Below are positions 1 to 8,300 of a DNA stretch of 64,000 nucleotides, piece by piece. The stretch spans positions 1 through 64,000 of the forward strand of contig WGNP01000002.1 in NCBI GenBank assembly GCA_016124495.1, in the 5' to 3' direction. The notes beneath the pieces were generated by a model that ran no database searches, was not told the origin of the DNA, and saw only the letters and a program-made list of their open reading frames with translations. Position numbers and translations under genes: made by a program. How positions within the stretch are numbered: the first letter of the stretch is position 1; each line of letters opens with the position of its first letter. This DNA is from Hyphomonas sp. Its GTDB lineage: Bacteria; Pseudomonadota; Alphaproteobacteria; Caulobacterales; Hyphomonadaceae.

Positions 1-710
1 CGCCCCGCCCCGTGTCGCCCCCTTCGCGGGGGCGTGGATCGAAACGATCTCGTCACGGATCATCCCGCGCTCACCGGCAGTCGCCCCCTTCGCGGGGGCG
101 TGGATCGAAACACCGACCCGATGCACATGATCGAACACATGTACGAGTCGCCCCCTTCGCGGGGGCGTGGATCGAAACGAGGCAGCCGGGCTTGATCCGC
201 AGACGGCAATGGGTCGCCCCCTTCGCGGGGGCGTGGATCGAAACTCCCCAAATCCAAGCCGACCCCTGCCATCGCTGGCAAGGTCGCCCCCTTCGCGGGG
301 GCGTGGATCGAAACGGCCTTCAATCCGCCAAGCTGGGCCTCGGCCACTTGTCGCCCCCTTCGCGGGGGCGTGGATCGAAACGGCGCGGGCTACTGGACCG
401 GATACGGGCACGGCGGTCGCCCCCTTCGCGGGGGCGTGGATCGAAACCAGAATGCCGCCACCTCCGATCCGCTCGGCTTTGTCGCCCCCTTCGCGGGGGC
501 GTGGATCGAAACATCGAGTGCAGTACCGCCTCGACCGACCACTCATGTCGCCCCCTTCGCGGGGGCGTGGATCGAAACGTTGAGGGGGTCAGAAGAGGCG
601 CGGCGGCGTCAGGTCGCCCCCTTCGCGGGGGCGTGGATCGAAACGATCTCCTCGGGAGCCCAGACGCTCACCGTGAGCGTCGCCCCCTTCGCGGGGGCGT
701 GCATCGAAAC
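1..710 (+). CRISPR. CRISPR array, type I-C-like, distal (trailer) end
   Basis: Eleven 32-base repeats start at 14, 80, 147, 213, 283, 350, 416, 481, 547, 613 and 679. They are separated by ten unique spacers of 33-38 bases; bases 1-13 are the end of another spacer, so the array continues to the left. Each repeat begins GTCGCCCCCTTCGCG, ends GGATCGAAAC, and contains an inverted repeat (CGCCCCC/GGGGGCG). This matches the well-known type I-C repeat family. The last repeat (679-710) carries a G-to-C change at 702 and is followed by unrelated sequence, which marks the leader-distal end; the leader and any cas genes would therefore lie left of the window. No cas gene is visible here. The subtype is inferred from the repeat alone. 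Confidence 0.97.
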
Positions 711-839
711 CGCTAGACGGCAAAGGCCAAGGCGAGCCCCGGGTCGCCCACGACCTTTGGCATTTGCGCGCACTAGGGGATTTTGATTCCGCATATTTCC
801 GGGACATGCATATTGCTCCACGAAAACATCTTCGCTCTG

Positions 840-1250
840 ATGCCTATGACCACGCCCATAAACGATCCCAACCAAATGCTCAGTACACAGGATGCGGCAG
901 CCCTGCTGGGTCTCCAGCCCTGCACGCTTGCTGCGTGGCGTGAAGACGGCTCTCAGCCCGGCCTCACCTTCTTTAAGTTGGGTAAGGCCGTTAGATATCG
1001 CTATGCCGACCTCCTGGCGTTTATTGATACTCGCAAGGCGTCCAGCACGTTGATAGCGCGCCAGATAAGCCCGCCCCCGGCATGCTCTTTGGCCCGGGAA
1101 CGCACTGGTTCACCTAAATCGGGCACCACCCCCGCCCCGATGCCTGCATCTGCAAAACCTCCACAGCAGACTTACCAGCGAACAGCTGAAAAGGTTCGTC
1201 CACGGAAGGCGGCAAAACATAGCGAGGATCGCCAGCAGTCCCTGTTTTAG
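840..1250 (+). CDS. Excisionase/AlpA-like helix-turn-helix protein
   Basis: A 136-residue protein. Residues about 14-66 form a small MerR/excisionase-type HTH: the stretch 'STQDAAALLGLQPCTLAAWR' places a turn between two helices, followed by 'FFKLGKAVRYRYADLLAFID', the usual wing and helix of DNA-binding proteins of mobile elements. The remainder is proline-, lysine- and arginine-rich and probably disordered, ending in QQSLF, which resembles a beta-clamp binding peptide. Several starts are possible. The ATG at 840 was chosen over an upstream TTG at 783, which would add 19 residues unlike the family; an ATG at 846 is also possible. None has a clear ribosome binding site. It is likely a regulator or directionality factor of the left island; the target is unknown. 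Confidence 0.65.
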   Translation: MPMTTPINDPNQMLSTQDAAALLGLQPCTLAAWREDGSQPGLTFFKLGKAVRYRYADLLAFIDTRKASSTLIARQISPPPACSLARERTGSPKSGTTPAPMPASAKPPQQTYQRTAEKVRPRKAAKHSEDRQQSLF

Positions 1251-1690
1251 AAGTCCACTTTTCGCTTGATACATGAAGATCAAACGGGTGGATCTGATGA
1301 TGAAAAACGAAGGGTAGCTTTGAGTCGTGTTCGAACGATCGGCCGCATCGGCTGTCACCGTCACGACAGACTCTCCGGTCAAATGCGGGACCAATGGCGT
1401 AATTGGTCGTTCGCCATAGTTATCTTGGTTTGCCTCGGTTTCTAACGCCCCGCGGAACGCCAACACTCTCAATGTGAGTGTTCCGCGAAGATGTTACCGA
1501 CCTGTACATCCAGATTTTCCGCCATTCCCCCAGAACGAACTCGACGCCTCCTGCACTAAATTGAGCCATCTCGAAAAGAGCTGACACTGCCCTTTGGGTC
1601 GGCGCCCATGCCATCGAATACGGCCTCCCACTGGTACGGGCAAAGATCAATCGATCTTTGAGTTCGGATTCAGCTGTACCATGGAGCAGA
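1251..1690. other. Intergenic stretch, no recognisable gene
   Basis: No convincing coding region was found. The only structure noted is an imperfect inverted repeat around 1454-1487: AACACTC at 1462-1468 pairs with GAGTGTT at 1476-1482, and flanking CGCGGAA/TTCCGCG arms extend it with a six-base bulge. No T-run follows, so it is not a clear terminator. It lies between the convergent HTH and kinase-fusion genes and could be a degraded element end. Confidence 0.4.
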
Positions 1691-3544
1691 CTAGTTGCCT
1701 GAGGCTGCTAGCGCCCTGCAGCGCTCTAAAACTAATCCCATAACCTTGTCCTTTGTCGCCCGAGCGGCTTCTGCCTCTATGGCAATTTCAGGCAGCTGAA
1801 TCGTTTGCGCTCGTTCGGGCACGCGCGCTGTAAGTTCTGCGATCGCCGCCTCAGCACCTTCGGCCGGCAGGCCGATTGTCCGCGCCAGAGCCAGGAAGTC
1901 CTCGCGCGTCAGTCGGTCATCCTTGCCGTTAAGTTTGAGCGCCATGCGATCGCCCCCCAAACCCGGGAAGACACGCGTCGTGACAGCGTCGTAGAGCGGC
2001 GCGAAGCGCACGCTCGTGAAAGTCTTGTCAGCCAAGTCGGCCACTTTTAGCAAGGCAAGATTTTTGAGGTGCATATCGCCATCGGCGATGAGCCAGGCGA
2101 ACACCGCGCGGCGGAACAGAATATCGAGATCGCTGGCCGGATCGGTCGACAGTGGTCGCAGCCCGCGAGCCATCCGCTCTATTGTTCCATCGTATTTGGC
2201 CGATGCGGGAAGGTCCAGAATGGAGCAGAAATCTTCCATCGCCAATCGCCGTTGATCTTCTGGTCCACGACGAATGTCGAACCGTTCGATGACCAGCGCT
2301 GGCGACATACCGTCGGGCATCTCAAGCAGCGCGGCACCCCGCACTTCAAATCCCGCCGAGCGGCCAAGCTCAAGACAAAGCCACTCAACAATTGGCAACG
2401 TCTCGAAGCCTGCCGTGCCGGCTGGCTTGAGGATATGCGTGAACGGCTGATCGATGGCCGGAACGAGTGCGCCATCGGGCATCAAACTCATTGGCGCCTT
2501 GATCTGGACGCCCGACAGGCGGGGGGTTTCTGAGCGCGCGAAAATTCGTGCCAGGTTTTGCTCGAACGTCTCCTCGATCTCGCCCCGCGCTGGACCGGCG
2601 TAGAGGCCAGTGAAACGACCGGCATCGATGTACTCCGCCAGTGATGTCGTGAGTATATCAGCGGGCAGCGCCGCCAGTTGGTGTCGGCCCTCGGCGATCG
2701 CGATATTGGACATGTACCGTCGTCCGTGGCGGAGCGCTTCGCGTTCATCGCGCTCTTGAAGAACCTGCGCCAGCCAACCCTCGGGCAGCAGCGATTCAAT
2801 GAACGCCGGCAGCTTGCCCGGCGTGGTCTCGCGAACCACGGCTGGTCCCGATGAGCGCGCCGGCTTCCAGCGCCATTCAAATCCGTCGTGGGTCAGCCGG
2901 CCCTGATCCTCGCCATGCCAGACGACGAGAAGATCAAGCGCCGCCTTGTTGACCGGCGCCTTCACAGCTCCCGGCTGGGCCAGCAGGAAGCGTTCAGCGC
3001 CCTCCCCTTCGCGGTACCATTCATTCTCGCGCGCCAGTTCCCAGACGGCGTCGGCAGCGGCTTGAGGGGCGCCGTACTCGTCCACCAGACGCGCTGCCAT
3101 CTGCGCGCGCATCTCCGTCGTAACAGCGCTCGCATGTTCGCTGCGCAATCGGAACGCTTCGAGAAAGCGCTGGCGCGGCGTGGAGGCACTGATACGCAGT
3201 TCGCCCAGTTCGTCGCCAATCACCGCGATTGCCGTCGATGGATACTTCGGCGCTTGGTTCTGGATGATCTCGAGCGTCCGCAGCCGCGTGCGCTGGTTGC
3301 GCCGGCCGCTGATGAACAGTCGGCCATCGGACGTTGGGGCAAGGAGCACCGCGCTCGCCGATGACAGAAAGGCGTTGGGATAGAGATAGTGCGCAATACG
3401 GACTGCATGGCCGAGGATCGTCGCCTCGATGTTCTCTTGGTCATCGACGTAAACCCCGCGCACGAGCTGTATCAACTCACCCGCCTGCGCGCGCTGATGC
3501 GCGCGTTTGGCGTCAATTGTTTCACCGACCAAATGAAGTGCCAT
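1691..3544 (-). CDS. AbiEi-like antitoxin domain fused to HipA-like kinase
   Basis: A 617-residue protein. Residues about 1-190 resemble the winged-helix and following domain of AbiEi/COG5340 antitoxins (GELIQLVRGVYV near residue 25, then a conserved PNAFLSSASA segment). The second half is a HipA-type Ser/Thr kinase: the core includes 'THILKPAG', 'EWLCLELGRSAGFEV', 'ALVIERFD', the catalytic loop DGDMHLKN (HipA D-x-H-x-K-N) and the metal-binding APLYDAV. HipA kinases phosphorylate translation factors and are normally neutralised by a separate HipB; here no HipB gene is adjacent. The fusion suggests one polypeptide that both binds its operator and carries the kinase. The ATG at 3544 was chosen over the ATG at 3559 because the earlier one lies inside operator A and has no useful ribosome site; GAGA lies 7 bases upstream of 3544. 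The HipA assignment is firm; the AbiEi assignment is from pattern recognition. Confidence 0.8.
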   Translation of the reverse strand: MALHLVGETIDAKRAHQRAQAGELIQLVRGVYVDDQENIEATILGHAVRIAHYLYPNAFLSSASAVLLAPTSDGRLFISGRRNQRTRLRTLEIIQNQAPKYPSTAIAVIGDELGELRISASTPRQRFLEAFRLRSEHASAVTTEMRAQMAARLVDEYGAPQAAADAVWELARENEWYREGEGAERFLLAQPGAVKAPVNKAALDLLVVWHGEDQGRLTHDGFEWRWKPARSSGPAVVRETTPGKLPAFIESLLPEGWLAQVLQERDEREALRHGRRYMSNIAIAEGRHQLAALPADILTTSLAEYIDAGRFTGLYAGPARGEIEETFEQNLARIFARSETPRLSGVQIKAPMSLMPDGALVPAIDQPFTHILKPAGTAGFETLPIVEWLCLELGRSAGFEVRGAALLEMPDGMSPALVIERFDIRRGPEDQRRLAMEDFCSILDLPASAKYDGTIERMARGLRPLSTDPASDLDILFRRAVFAWLIADGDMHLKNLALLKVADLADKTFTSVRFAPLYDAVTTRVFPGLGGDRMALKLNGKDDRLTREDFLALARTIGLPAEGAEAAIAELTARVPERAQTIQLPEIAIEAEAARATKDKVMGLVLERCRALAASGN

Positions 3545-3546
3545 AG

Positions 3547-3577
3547 AATTATCTCGCATCTCAGATGCGCGTTATTG
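3547..3577. promoter_or_regulatory. Palindromic operator A of the AbiEi-HipA gene
   Basis: The core CGCATCT-C-AGATGCG (centre 3562) is a perfect odd palindrome, with further partial symmetry outward (AATTAT on the left, GTTATT on the right). It lies immediately upstream of the chosen start codon and shares its core with operator B 55 bases away. Autoregulation by the wHTH domain of the downstream protein is inferred. Confidence 0.65.
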
Positions 3578-3601
3578 CCACGATTTGGGCTTTCACACAA
3601 G

Positions 3602-3632
3602 AATTATCGCGCATCTAAGATGCGAGATAATT
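3602..3632. promoter_or_regulatory. Palindromic operator B of the AbiEi-HipA gene
   Basis: A 31-base palindrome with 15-base arms, one mismatch and a single central base (A at 3617). It shares the CGCATCT-N-AGATGCG core with operator A. Two spaced operators upstream of a single regulatory toxin gene match the architecture known for AbiEi-regulated promoters. Confidence 0.7.
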
Positions 3633-3806
3633 TCGATGAAGCCGAGAGGCCTGCTCGTCGCAACGGTGTGAGGCAGGGCGTCAGAACTCCGAAGATTGGC
3701 GAGAATGGCCGTGCAAAGACTGCGCGGCTAGTCGCCTCGCAACTGATTTTCTACGCTGTCCCACTACCCAGCAGTACCGACTATTCCCGACCAAAGCCGA
3801 TCAAAG

Positions 3807-3825
3807 GTGCTGGGCGAGTGCTGGG
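3807..3825. repeat. Paired direct repeats downstream of tRNA-Val (possible integrase arm sites)
   Basis: GTGCTGGG occurs at 3807-3814 and again at 3818-3825, an 11-base period, about 70 bases beyond the tRNA-Val 3' end. Tandem short repeats at this distance from a tRNA 3' end are typical of arm-type sites for tyrosine integrases. No integrase gene is present, so this would be the integrase-distal or a decayed end. The rest of 3633-3893 holds no gene that I recognise. Confidence 0.4.
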
Positions 3826-3893
3826 TTCCATACAAATCGGCTCCAAAATAGTAGGGGTCAGACTTGCAAGTCATTGTTTTTATTGAGGAAAAA

Positions 3894-3968
<75 letters not shown>

Positions 3969-4068
3969 CTCCGGCATCGCCCGCAAAGGCCCTGCGTCAG
4001 GAAGCGTGGGTAATGAACAATCAGGCAGGCGGCGTCAAGCCGGCTTTCGCCGCAGATGCCCTGGAGCT

Positions 4069-4428
4069 TCAGGCCGCCATGACCTTGTCCACTTCCTCCA
4101 CGATTTCGCGAAGGTGGAAGGGCTTGGAGAGGACTTTCGCGCCTGCAGGCGTCGGCGCGCCCGAAGACAGTGCGACGGCAGCAAAACCGGTGATGAAGAC
4201 GATCTTCATGGCCGGGTCGAGTTCGGCGCCGCGGCGGGCGAGCTCGATCCCGTCAAGGCCCGGCATAACGATATCTGTGAGAAGAAGGTCGAACACTTCG
4301 CGCTCCAGTGCCTGGAGCGCGCCCTCACCGTCGGCATAGTCCTGCACGTCATGCCCGGCACGGCGCAGCGCCGCCGCCAGGAAGCCGCGCATCGAATCAT
4401 CGTCTTCCGCGAGCAGGATTTTGGTCAC
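4069..4428 (-). CDS. cpdR: CpdR-type single-domain response regulator
   Basis: A 119-residue receiver domain with no output domain. The acidic pocket is EDDDSM near residue 9, the phospho-acceptor is in 'LLLTDIVMPGLDGIELA' (Asp about 51), the conserved Thr is in 'IVFITGFAAVAL', and the Lys is in 'VLSKPFHLREIV'. The sequence matches the CpdR family closely. In Caulobacter, unphosphorylated CpdR localises and primes the ClpXP protease for cell-cycle proteolysis and is phosphorylated through CckA-ChpT. The GTG at 4428 was chosen because GAGGA lies just upstream and the protein then begins at the usual place; an upstream ATG (4491) would add 21 atypical residues. The gene is divergent from the amidohydrolase, and its presence supports a Caulobacter-like cell-cycle circuit in the host. 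Confidence 0.93.
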   Translation of the reverse strand: MTKILLAEDDDSMRGFLAAALRRAGHDVQDYADGEGALQALEREVFDLLLTDIVMPGLDGIELARRGAELDPAMKIVFITGFAAVALSSGAPTPAGAKVLSKPFHLREIVEEVDKVMAA

Positions 4429-4578
4429 GCTGTCCTCATGCCGGGTGAATCGGGACTTATTACCACATAAAGGCCAAGGAAGGTAAATCACTCATGAACA
4501 CAGCGCGGGCACAATTGTCTTCTTTACCCGTTCCAAAGGAAAGCTCTTGACCTGTCGCCCGGTTCCCAAGCCTTTAGA

Positions 4579-5484
4579 ATGATGCGTGAGACATCCCCCG
4601 CCCTGCGCCTCGATACTCCGGCAGATGCAGGTTCGGCTCTGGCCGAAGCCCCGTTCGATGTGACGCCCGCCATGGCGCCCGCCGCGCCGGTGCTGTTCGC
4701 CAGCCCGCATTCCGGATCGCACTATCCGGCCAGCATGCAGGAAGCACTCTGCGTTCCGCTGATCGACGTACGCCGAACCGAAGATGCCTTCATCGATGAG
4801 CTGTTCGCCGGCGCCCCGGCCCTCGGCGCCAGCCTCGTCGCCGCCCGCTATGGCCGCTCGGTCGTGGACCTCAACCGCGATCCCCACGAACTCGACGCCG
4901 CCATGTTCCATGACGGCCCGCCCCGTCCCTGTGCCCCGCCCACGGCGCGGGTCGAGGCCGGTCTCGGCTGCCTGCCCCGCGTCGGCGCCCGGGGCGAGGC
5001 GATCTATGGCCGCCTCCTGTCCCGCGCCGAAGGCGAGGAACGCCTCGTCCATATCCACGACGCCTACCACCTGCATCTGACCTCCGAGCTGGACGCGCTG
5101 CGCCGCGCGCACGGCCAGGCCCTGCTGATCGACTGCCACTCGATGCCCTCGCTGCAACCGGGGCGCCGCACACTGACCGATATCGTGCTCGGCGACCGGT
5201 TCGGCTCCAGCGCCGACCCCCGCCTGATGGCCCGGATCGAGCGCAGCTTCCGGGCGCAGGGCTTCACTGTCGCCCGCAACGCTCCCTATGCCGGCGGCTA
5301 TACCACCCGCCGCTACGGCCGCCCCCGCCGCGGCATCCACGCCTTGCAAGTCGAAATCAACCGCGGTCTCTACATGGACGAGCAGCGCATCACCCGTGCC
5401 AGCGGCTATTCCACCCTGAAGGACGCGCTCCAGCAGGTAATGGCCGAAATTATCGATGCTGCCCGGCTGCTACCCCGCGCCTGA
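4579..5484 (+). CDS. N-formylglutamate amidohydrolase family protein
   Basis: A 301-residue member of the HutG/N-formylglutamate amidohydrolase family, zinc-dependent enzymes that release formate from N-formylglutamate in histidine degradation or act on related N-acyl amino acids. Characteristic stretches: 'LFASPHSGSHYP' (His of the metal site, about residues 39-50), 'RRTEDAFIDELF', 'VVDLNRDPHELD', 'LLIDCHSMPS' (second metal-site His), 'GGYTTRRYG' and 'ALQVEINRGLYMDE'. Length and motif order fit a complete protein. A tandem ATG gives two possible starts, three bases apart, without a good ribosome site. The gene is divergent from cpdR, a neighbourhood I recall from other alphaproteobacteria. 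The physiological substrate cannot be told from sequence. Confidence 0.9.
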   Translation: MMRETSPALRLDTPADAGSALAEAPFDVTPAMAPAAPVLFASPHSGSHYPASMQEALCVPLIDVRRTEDAFIDELFAGAPALGASLVAARYGRSVVDLNRDPHELDAAMFHDGPPRPCAPPTARVEAGLGCLPRVGARGEAIYGRLLSRAEGEERLVHIHDAYHLHLTSELDALRRAHGQALLIDCHSMPSLQPGRRTLTDIVLGDRFGSSADPRLMARIERSFRAQGFTVARNAPYAGGYTTRRYGRPRRGIHALQVEINRGLYMDEQRITRASGYSTLKDALQQVMAEIIDAARLLPRA

Positions 5485-5558
5485 ACTGGCATGCAGACCA
5501 CAGACCCAGCCTGAACGGTTCGTTTCGTTTGGTAGCAGCGATCCCCCTAAAACAAAAA

Positions 5559-5582
5559 GGGGCCGCGCCCACAGGCGCGGCC
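5559..5582 (-). terminator. Rho-independent terminator on the minus strand
   Basis: GGCCGCGCC (5561-5569) and GGCGCGGCC (5574-5582) form a perfect nine-pair stem with a four-base loop. Read on the minus strand, the stem is followed by CC and then a T-rich run (complement of the A-run at 5549-5558). No protein gene that I accept runs leftward into it, so it points to a short minus-strand transcript. Confidence 0.7.
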
Positions 5583-5790
5583 GAAGTCAAAGGGAGGAAA
5601 CGCCAGAGGCAATGCACCTAAGCGCAAAGACAGCTTATGCTGCGATGCACCCGGCGCCAAAATCTTTTCTGCCATACTCCCACGTACACCTCTCCTTGCC
5701 CTCAAAACAGGCAGTTTCTGGCACGCGGCACGCCGTTTGCGTAGAATTTGCGCGGAAATCCTGTTTTGGGACTGAACCCGGTCCCGCGCC
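5559..5790 (-). ncRNA. Candidate small RNA ending at the 5559-5582 terminator
   Basis: The minus strand between the XRE gene and the terminator has no convincing reading frame but ends in a strong intrinsic terminator. Just before the terminator the transcript would contain TTTCCTCCCTTTG, a C-rich anti-ribosome-binding-site-like stretch of the kind exposed in several alphaproteobacterial regulatory RNAs. The 5' end cannot be located from sequence; I see no consensus promoter. The proposal rests on an orphan terminator plus that motif and stays low confidence. Confidence 0.3.
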
Positions 5791-5805
5791 AATTGGAGAC
5801 GGAAA

Positions 5806-6204
5806 ATGGCTGACGAAACTGACCTTCATGTAGGCAAGCGGCTGCGCCGCCGCCGCCGTCTTCTGGGCATGACCCAGCAGGAACTGGCCTCTCAGGTAGG
5901 TGTGCGCTTCCAGCAAATCCAGAAGTACGAGTGCGGCGCCAACCGCATCACGGCCTCGCGCCTGTTCGACCTGTCGCGCGCCATGAACGTCACCGTCCAG
6001 TACTTCTTCGACGGCATGCCGGTCGCCAACCCGATGCCGAACGCCGCCAATGACGCCGAGCAGATGGAAGGCGACATCCTCTCCCAGAAAGAAACCCTGG
6101 AACTGGTACGCGCCTACTACCGCCTCGGGGAACGCCCGCGCAAACGCCTGCTCGAGCTCGCAAAAGCCCTCGAAGGCGACAACACCAGCACCGGCGCTGC
6201 TTGA
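5806..6204 (+). CDS. XRE-family transcriptional regulator
   Basis: A 132-residue protein. Residues about 9-65 are a Cro/C1-type HTH ('GKRLRRRRRLLGMTQQELA', then 'GVRFQQIQKYECGANRI' as recognition helix and following loop). The 'QQIQKYE.G.NRI' signature is that of the alphaproteobacterial PhrR/y4dJ-like subfamily. The C-terminal half (METHNA-unlike, 'SQKETLELVRAYYRLGERPRKRLLELAKAL') is an all-helical segment common in this subfamily. GGAG lies 8 bases before the ATG. It is chromosomal and followed 33 bases later by the hisN-type gene on the same strand, so the two may be cotranscribed. The partial XRE gene at the right edge belongs to the same subfamily. Confidence 0.88.
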   Translation: MADETDLHVGKRLRRRRRLLGMTQQELASQVGVRFQQIQKYECGANRITASRLFDLSRAMNVTVQYFFDGMPVANPMPNAANDAEQMEGDILSQKETLELVRAYYRLGERPRKRLLELAKALEGDNTSTGAA

Positions 6205-6237
6205 CGCCCTTCAGCCGGCGGGGCATCGCCTCGCCGG

Positions 6238-7050
6238 ATGACCGCTCCCCGTTCTCCAGATGCTGATCTCGCATTCGCTGCCCGGCTGGCCGACGCCGCC
6301 TGGGCGGCGATCTCGATTCATTTCCGCAATCTCTCCGGCGTCGATGACAAGGGCCCGGTCCACCGCCCCGGCTTCGACCCCGTCACCGAAGCCGACCGTA
6401 CCGCCGAGCTCGCCATGCGCGCCCTCGTCACTGCCGAGCGGCCGGATGACGGCGTAACCGGCGAGGAGTTCCCGGAAACGCCCTCCAATTCCGGGTATCG
6501 CTGGTATTTCGATCCGATCGACGGTACCCGCGCTTTTGTCGCCGGCCTGCCGGTCTGGACAACGCTGATCGCCCTCGTCGGCCCGGACGGCGTGCCGGTC
6601 ATCGGCGTCATCGACCAGCCGGTCCTCGGCGAGCGCTATATCGGCTGGCCCGGCGGCGCCCGCGTCGATTCCGTGCACGGATCAACGCCGCTCCGCGTGT
6701 CAGCCTGCGCCGACCTGCGCGAGGCGACCATCGCGACCACCGATCCCTTCCTCTTCTCCCCGCCCGAACAGGGCGCCTGGAACCACCTGCGATCTGCCGC
6801 CCGCATCACCCGCTACGGCCTCGACGCTTACGCCTATGCCCGGCTTGCCGGCGGCACAATCGATCTCGTCGCCGAGTCCGGTCTCAAGAGCTGGGATGTG
6901 GCCGCCCTGATCCCGGTCGTCCGCGGCGCCGGCGGCCTAGCCACTGACTGGCGCGGGAGCGCGCCGAAGCTCGGCGGCCAGATCGTCTGCTGCTCCAGCC
7001 AGGCCGTGCTCGATCAGGCCCTGCTCGCCCTGAGGCGCGCTGCGGACTGA
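6238..7050 (+). CDS. hisN: Histidinol-phosphatase, inositol monophosphatase superfamily
   Basis: A 270-residue metal-dependent phosphatase. Motifs of the IMPase fold are visible: 'DPVTEADRTAE' (about 47-57), 'TGEEFPE' (GEE, about 74-80), 'YFDPIDGTRAFVAGLPVW' (DPIDGT metal site, about 91-108) and 'GLKSWDVAALIPVV' (WDxAA, about 215-230). The 'DGTRAFVAGLP' form is typical of the HisN branch, which dephosphorylates L-histidinol phosphate in histidine biosynthesis in alphaproteobacteria and actinobacteria, rather than SuhB or CysQ. It begins 33 bases after the XRE stop. The superfamily is certain; the histidinol substrate is inferred from motif similarity. Confidence 0.83.
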   Translation: MTAPRSPDADLAFAARLADAAWAAISIHFRNLSGVDDKGPVHRPGFDPVTEADRTAELAMRALVTAERPDDGVTGEEFPETPSNSGYRWYFDPIDGTRAFVAGLPVWTTLIALVGPDGVPVIGVIDQPVLGERYIGWPGGARVDSVHGSTPLRVSACADLREATIATTDPFLFSPPEQGAWNHLRSAARITRYGLDAYAYARLAGGTIDLVAESGLKSWDVAALIPVVRGAGGLATDWRGSAPKLGGQIVCCSSQAVLDQALLALRRAAD

Positions 7051-7127
7051 AGCAGGCCCGCCCCAAACCTCCCAGCAGTCCCGCGCCCGGTGTGGACGGT
7101 TTCTGGACGGTTCAGCGCCAGCCTGCG

Positions 7128-8156
7128 CTACGGGCCCGTCACTTCATACCCCTCGGCCTGCAGCATCGCGATGACGCTGTCCTGGCCGACGAGATGCCCC
7201 GCGCCGACAGCGATCAGCCGCGTGCCCGGCTCGTCCAGCATGCCGGCGATCAAAGGCGTCCAGCGGGCGTTGCGATTGGTCAGCAGCGCGGCATAGGCCG
7301 CCTCCGAGCCGAACGCTTCCGGCGACGACATCAGCGCGCCAAGGCCCACCGCGTCCCCGTCAGCCCATTCCGACACCAGCAGGTCCAGCACATCCGTGCC
7401 CTGCTTGAGCGCTTCGGCGCTCATAAGGAGAAAATCAACCTGCGCGCAGTTATCCAGCGCCGCAAACTCGCCGAGCTGCTGGTCCACAGTCTCAAGATAT
7501 TCGAAAGCCGCGCCGTTCGCTTTCGCGTCCGCCTCAATCTTCATCTCGACGCCGGCAGCCGGATCGAACCCCTCCTCGGTCATCTGCATGATTGAGAGAT
7601 TGAGCGCCGCATACCAGGGCCGCATTGGCTGGATCGCCTCGATCGGCAGGCTGAGTTCCGTCAGAGCAAGCTTCAGCTGGTCGGTCTCTTCCGGTGTGAG
7701 CAGGCTGGTGAGCTGCGTGCCATCAGTGAACATGCCCTGCGAGGTGAAGAACTTCATCAGGTCCCGGCCAGCCTGTTCGCTTGTCGTGTCGGCCTCGAAC
7801 ACGACCGTATCCGCCGACCGGATGGCCTGGTCGATCTCCGGAGTGCGCCAGTCAAGATCCGGTCGCAGCAGGTGCACCGTGCCCAGAATGTACAGCGTGG
7901 TGTCTTCGTCCTTCAGGGTCCACATAGCCGGCTGACCCGCCCCCCTGCTTGCCTCGGCGGCGGCAATGGCCTCAGCCTCGTACTGCGCCATCGCCGCCAT
8001 CGCGGCGGCGCTGTCTGCCGGGCGCCTGCAGGCCGCCGGCTCCGCTTCGGCCACTTCGGCCGCTGGCGCAGCTTTTTCCGACTGCTTCTGGCAACCGGCA
8101 AGCACCAGCAGGGCCGCTGCGGCCGCGGCTGCGGGGATCAATCGGGAAAAGCGCAT
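7128..8156 (-). CDS. TraB/GumN family lipoprotein
   Basis: A 342-residue exported protein. The N-terminus is a lipoprotein signal peptide with lipobox LVLAGC (about 17-22), followed by an Ala/Glu-rich linker. The TraB/GumN domain starts near residue 78: 'MWTLKDEDTTLYILGTVHLL' (conserved GT-H motif), later 'MRPWYAALNL', 'GVEMKIEADAKANG', 'FEYLETVDQQL' and the C-terminal 'TRLIAVGAGHLVGQDSV' (GxGHL-x-G). These motifs define a putative metal-dependent membrane-associated hydrolase whose substrate is unknown. A GGAGG lies 11 bases upstream of the ATG. It converges on hisN and is divergent from tRNA-Arg, so it is part of the core block. Confidence 0.9.
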   Translation of the reverse strand: MRFSRLIPAAAAAAALLVLAGCQKQSEKAAPAAEVAEAEPAACRRPADSAAAMAAMAQYEAEAIAAAEASRGAGQPAMWTLKDEDTTLYILGTVHLLRPDLDWRTPEIDQAIRSADTVVFEADTTSEQAGRDLMKFFTSQGMFTDGTQLTSLLTPEETDQLKLALTELSLPIEAIQPMRPWYAALNLSIMQMTEEGFDPAAGVEMKIEADAKANGAAFEYLETVDQQLGEFAALDNCAQVDFLLMSAEALKQGTDVLDLLVSEWADGDAVGLGALMSSPEAFGSEAAYAALLTNRNARWTPLIAGMLDEPGTRLIAVGAGHLVGQDSVIAMLQAEGYEVTGP

Positions 8157-8300
8157 CAGGCGTCAGGCCTCCGGAAGGGTCATCAGATTGCAGGGAGCCT
8201 AGCGGATCGCGCCGTCTCGTCCAATGCCCGGCACAGCGCGCTGGCAGGCAAACCTGGTTGCGCCCTCCCCCGCCTTCGCCTAAACACCGCCTTCGGCGAG

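Noticed and set aside
12-786. Open frames of up to 234 codons on both strands across the first 800 bases, with repeating SPPSRGRGSK or RPLRGGVDRN blocks.
   Set aside because: The repeated peptide blocks are just the CRISPR repeat read in different frames; no start signal or protein-like sequence is present.
4492-5349. A 285-codon minus-strand frame opposite the N-formylglutamate amidohydrolase.
   Set aside because: It is a high-GC shadow; the plus strand carries all family motifs and the minus-strand product has no recognisable domain.
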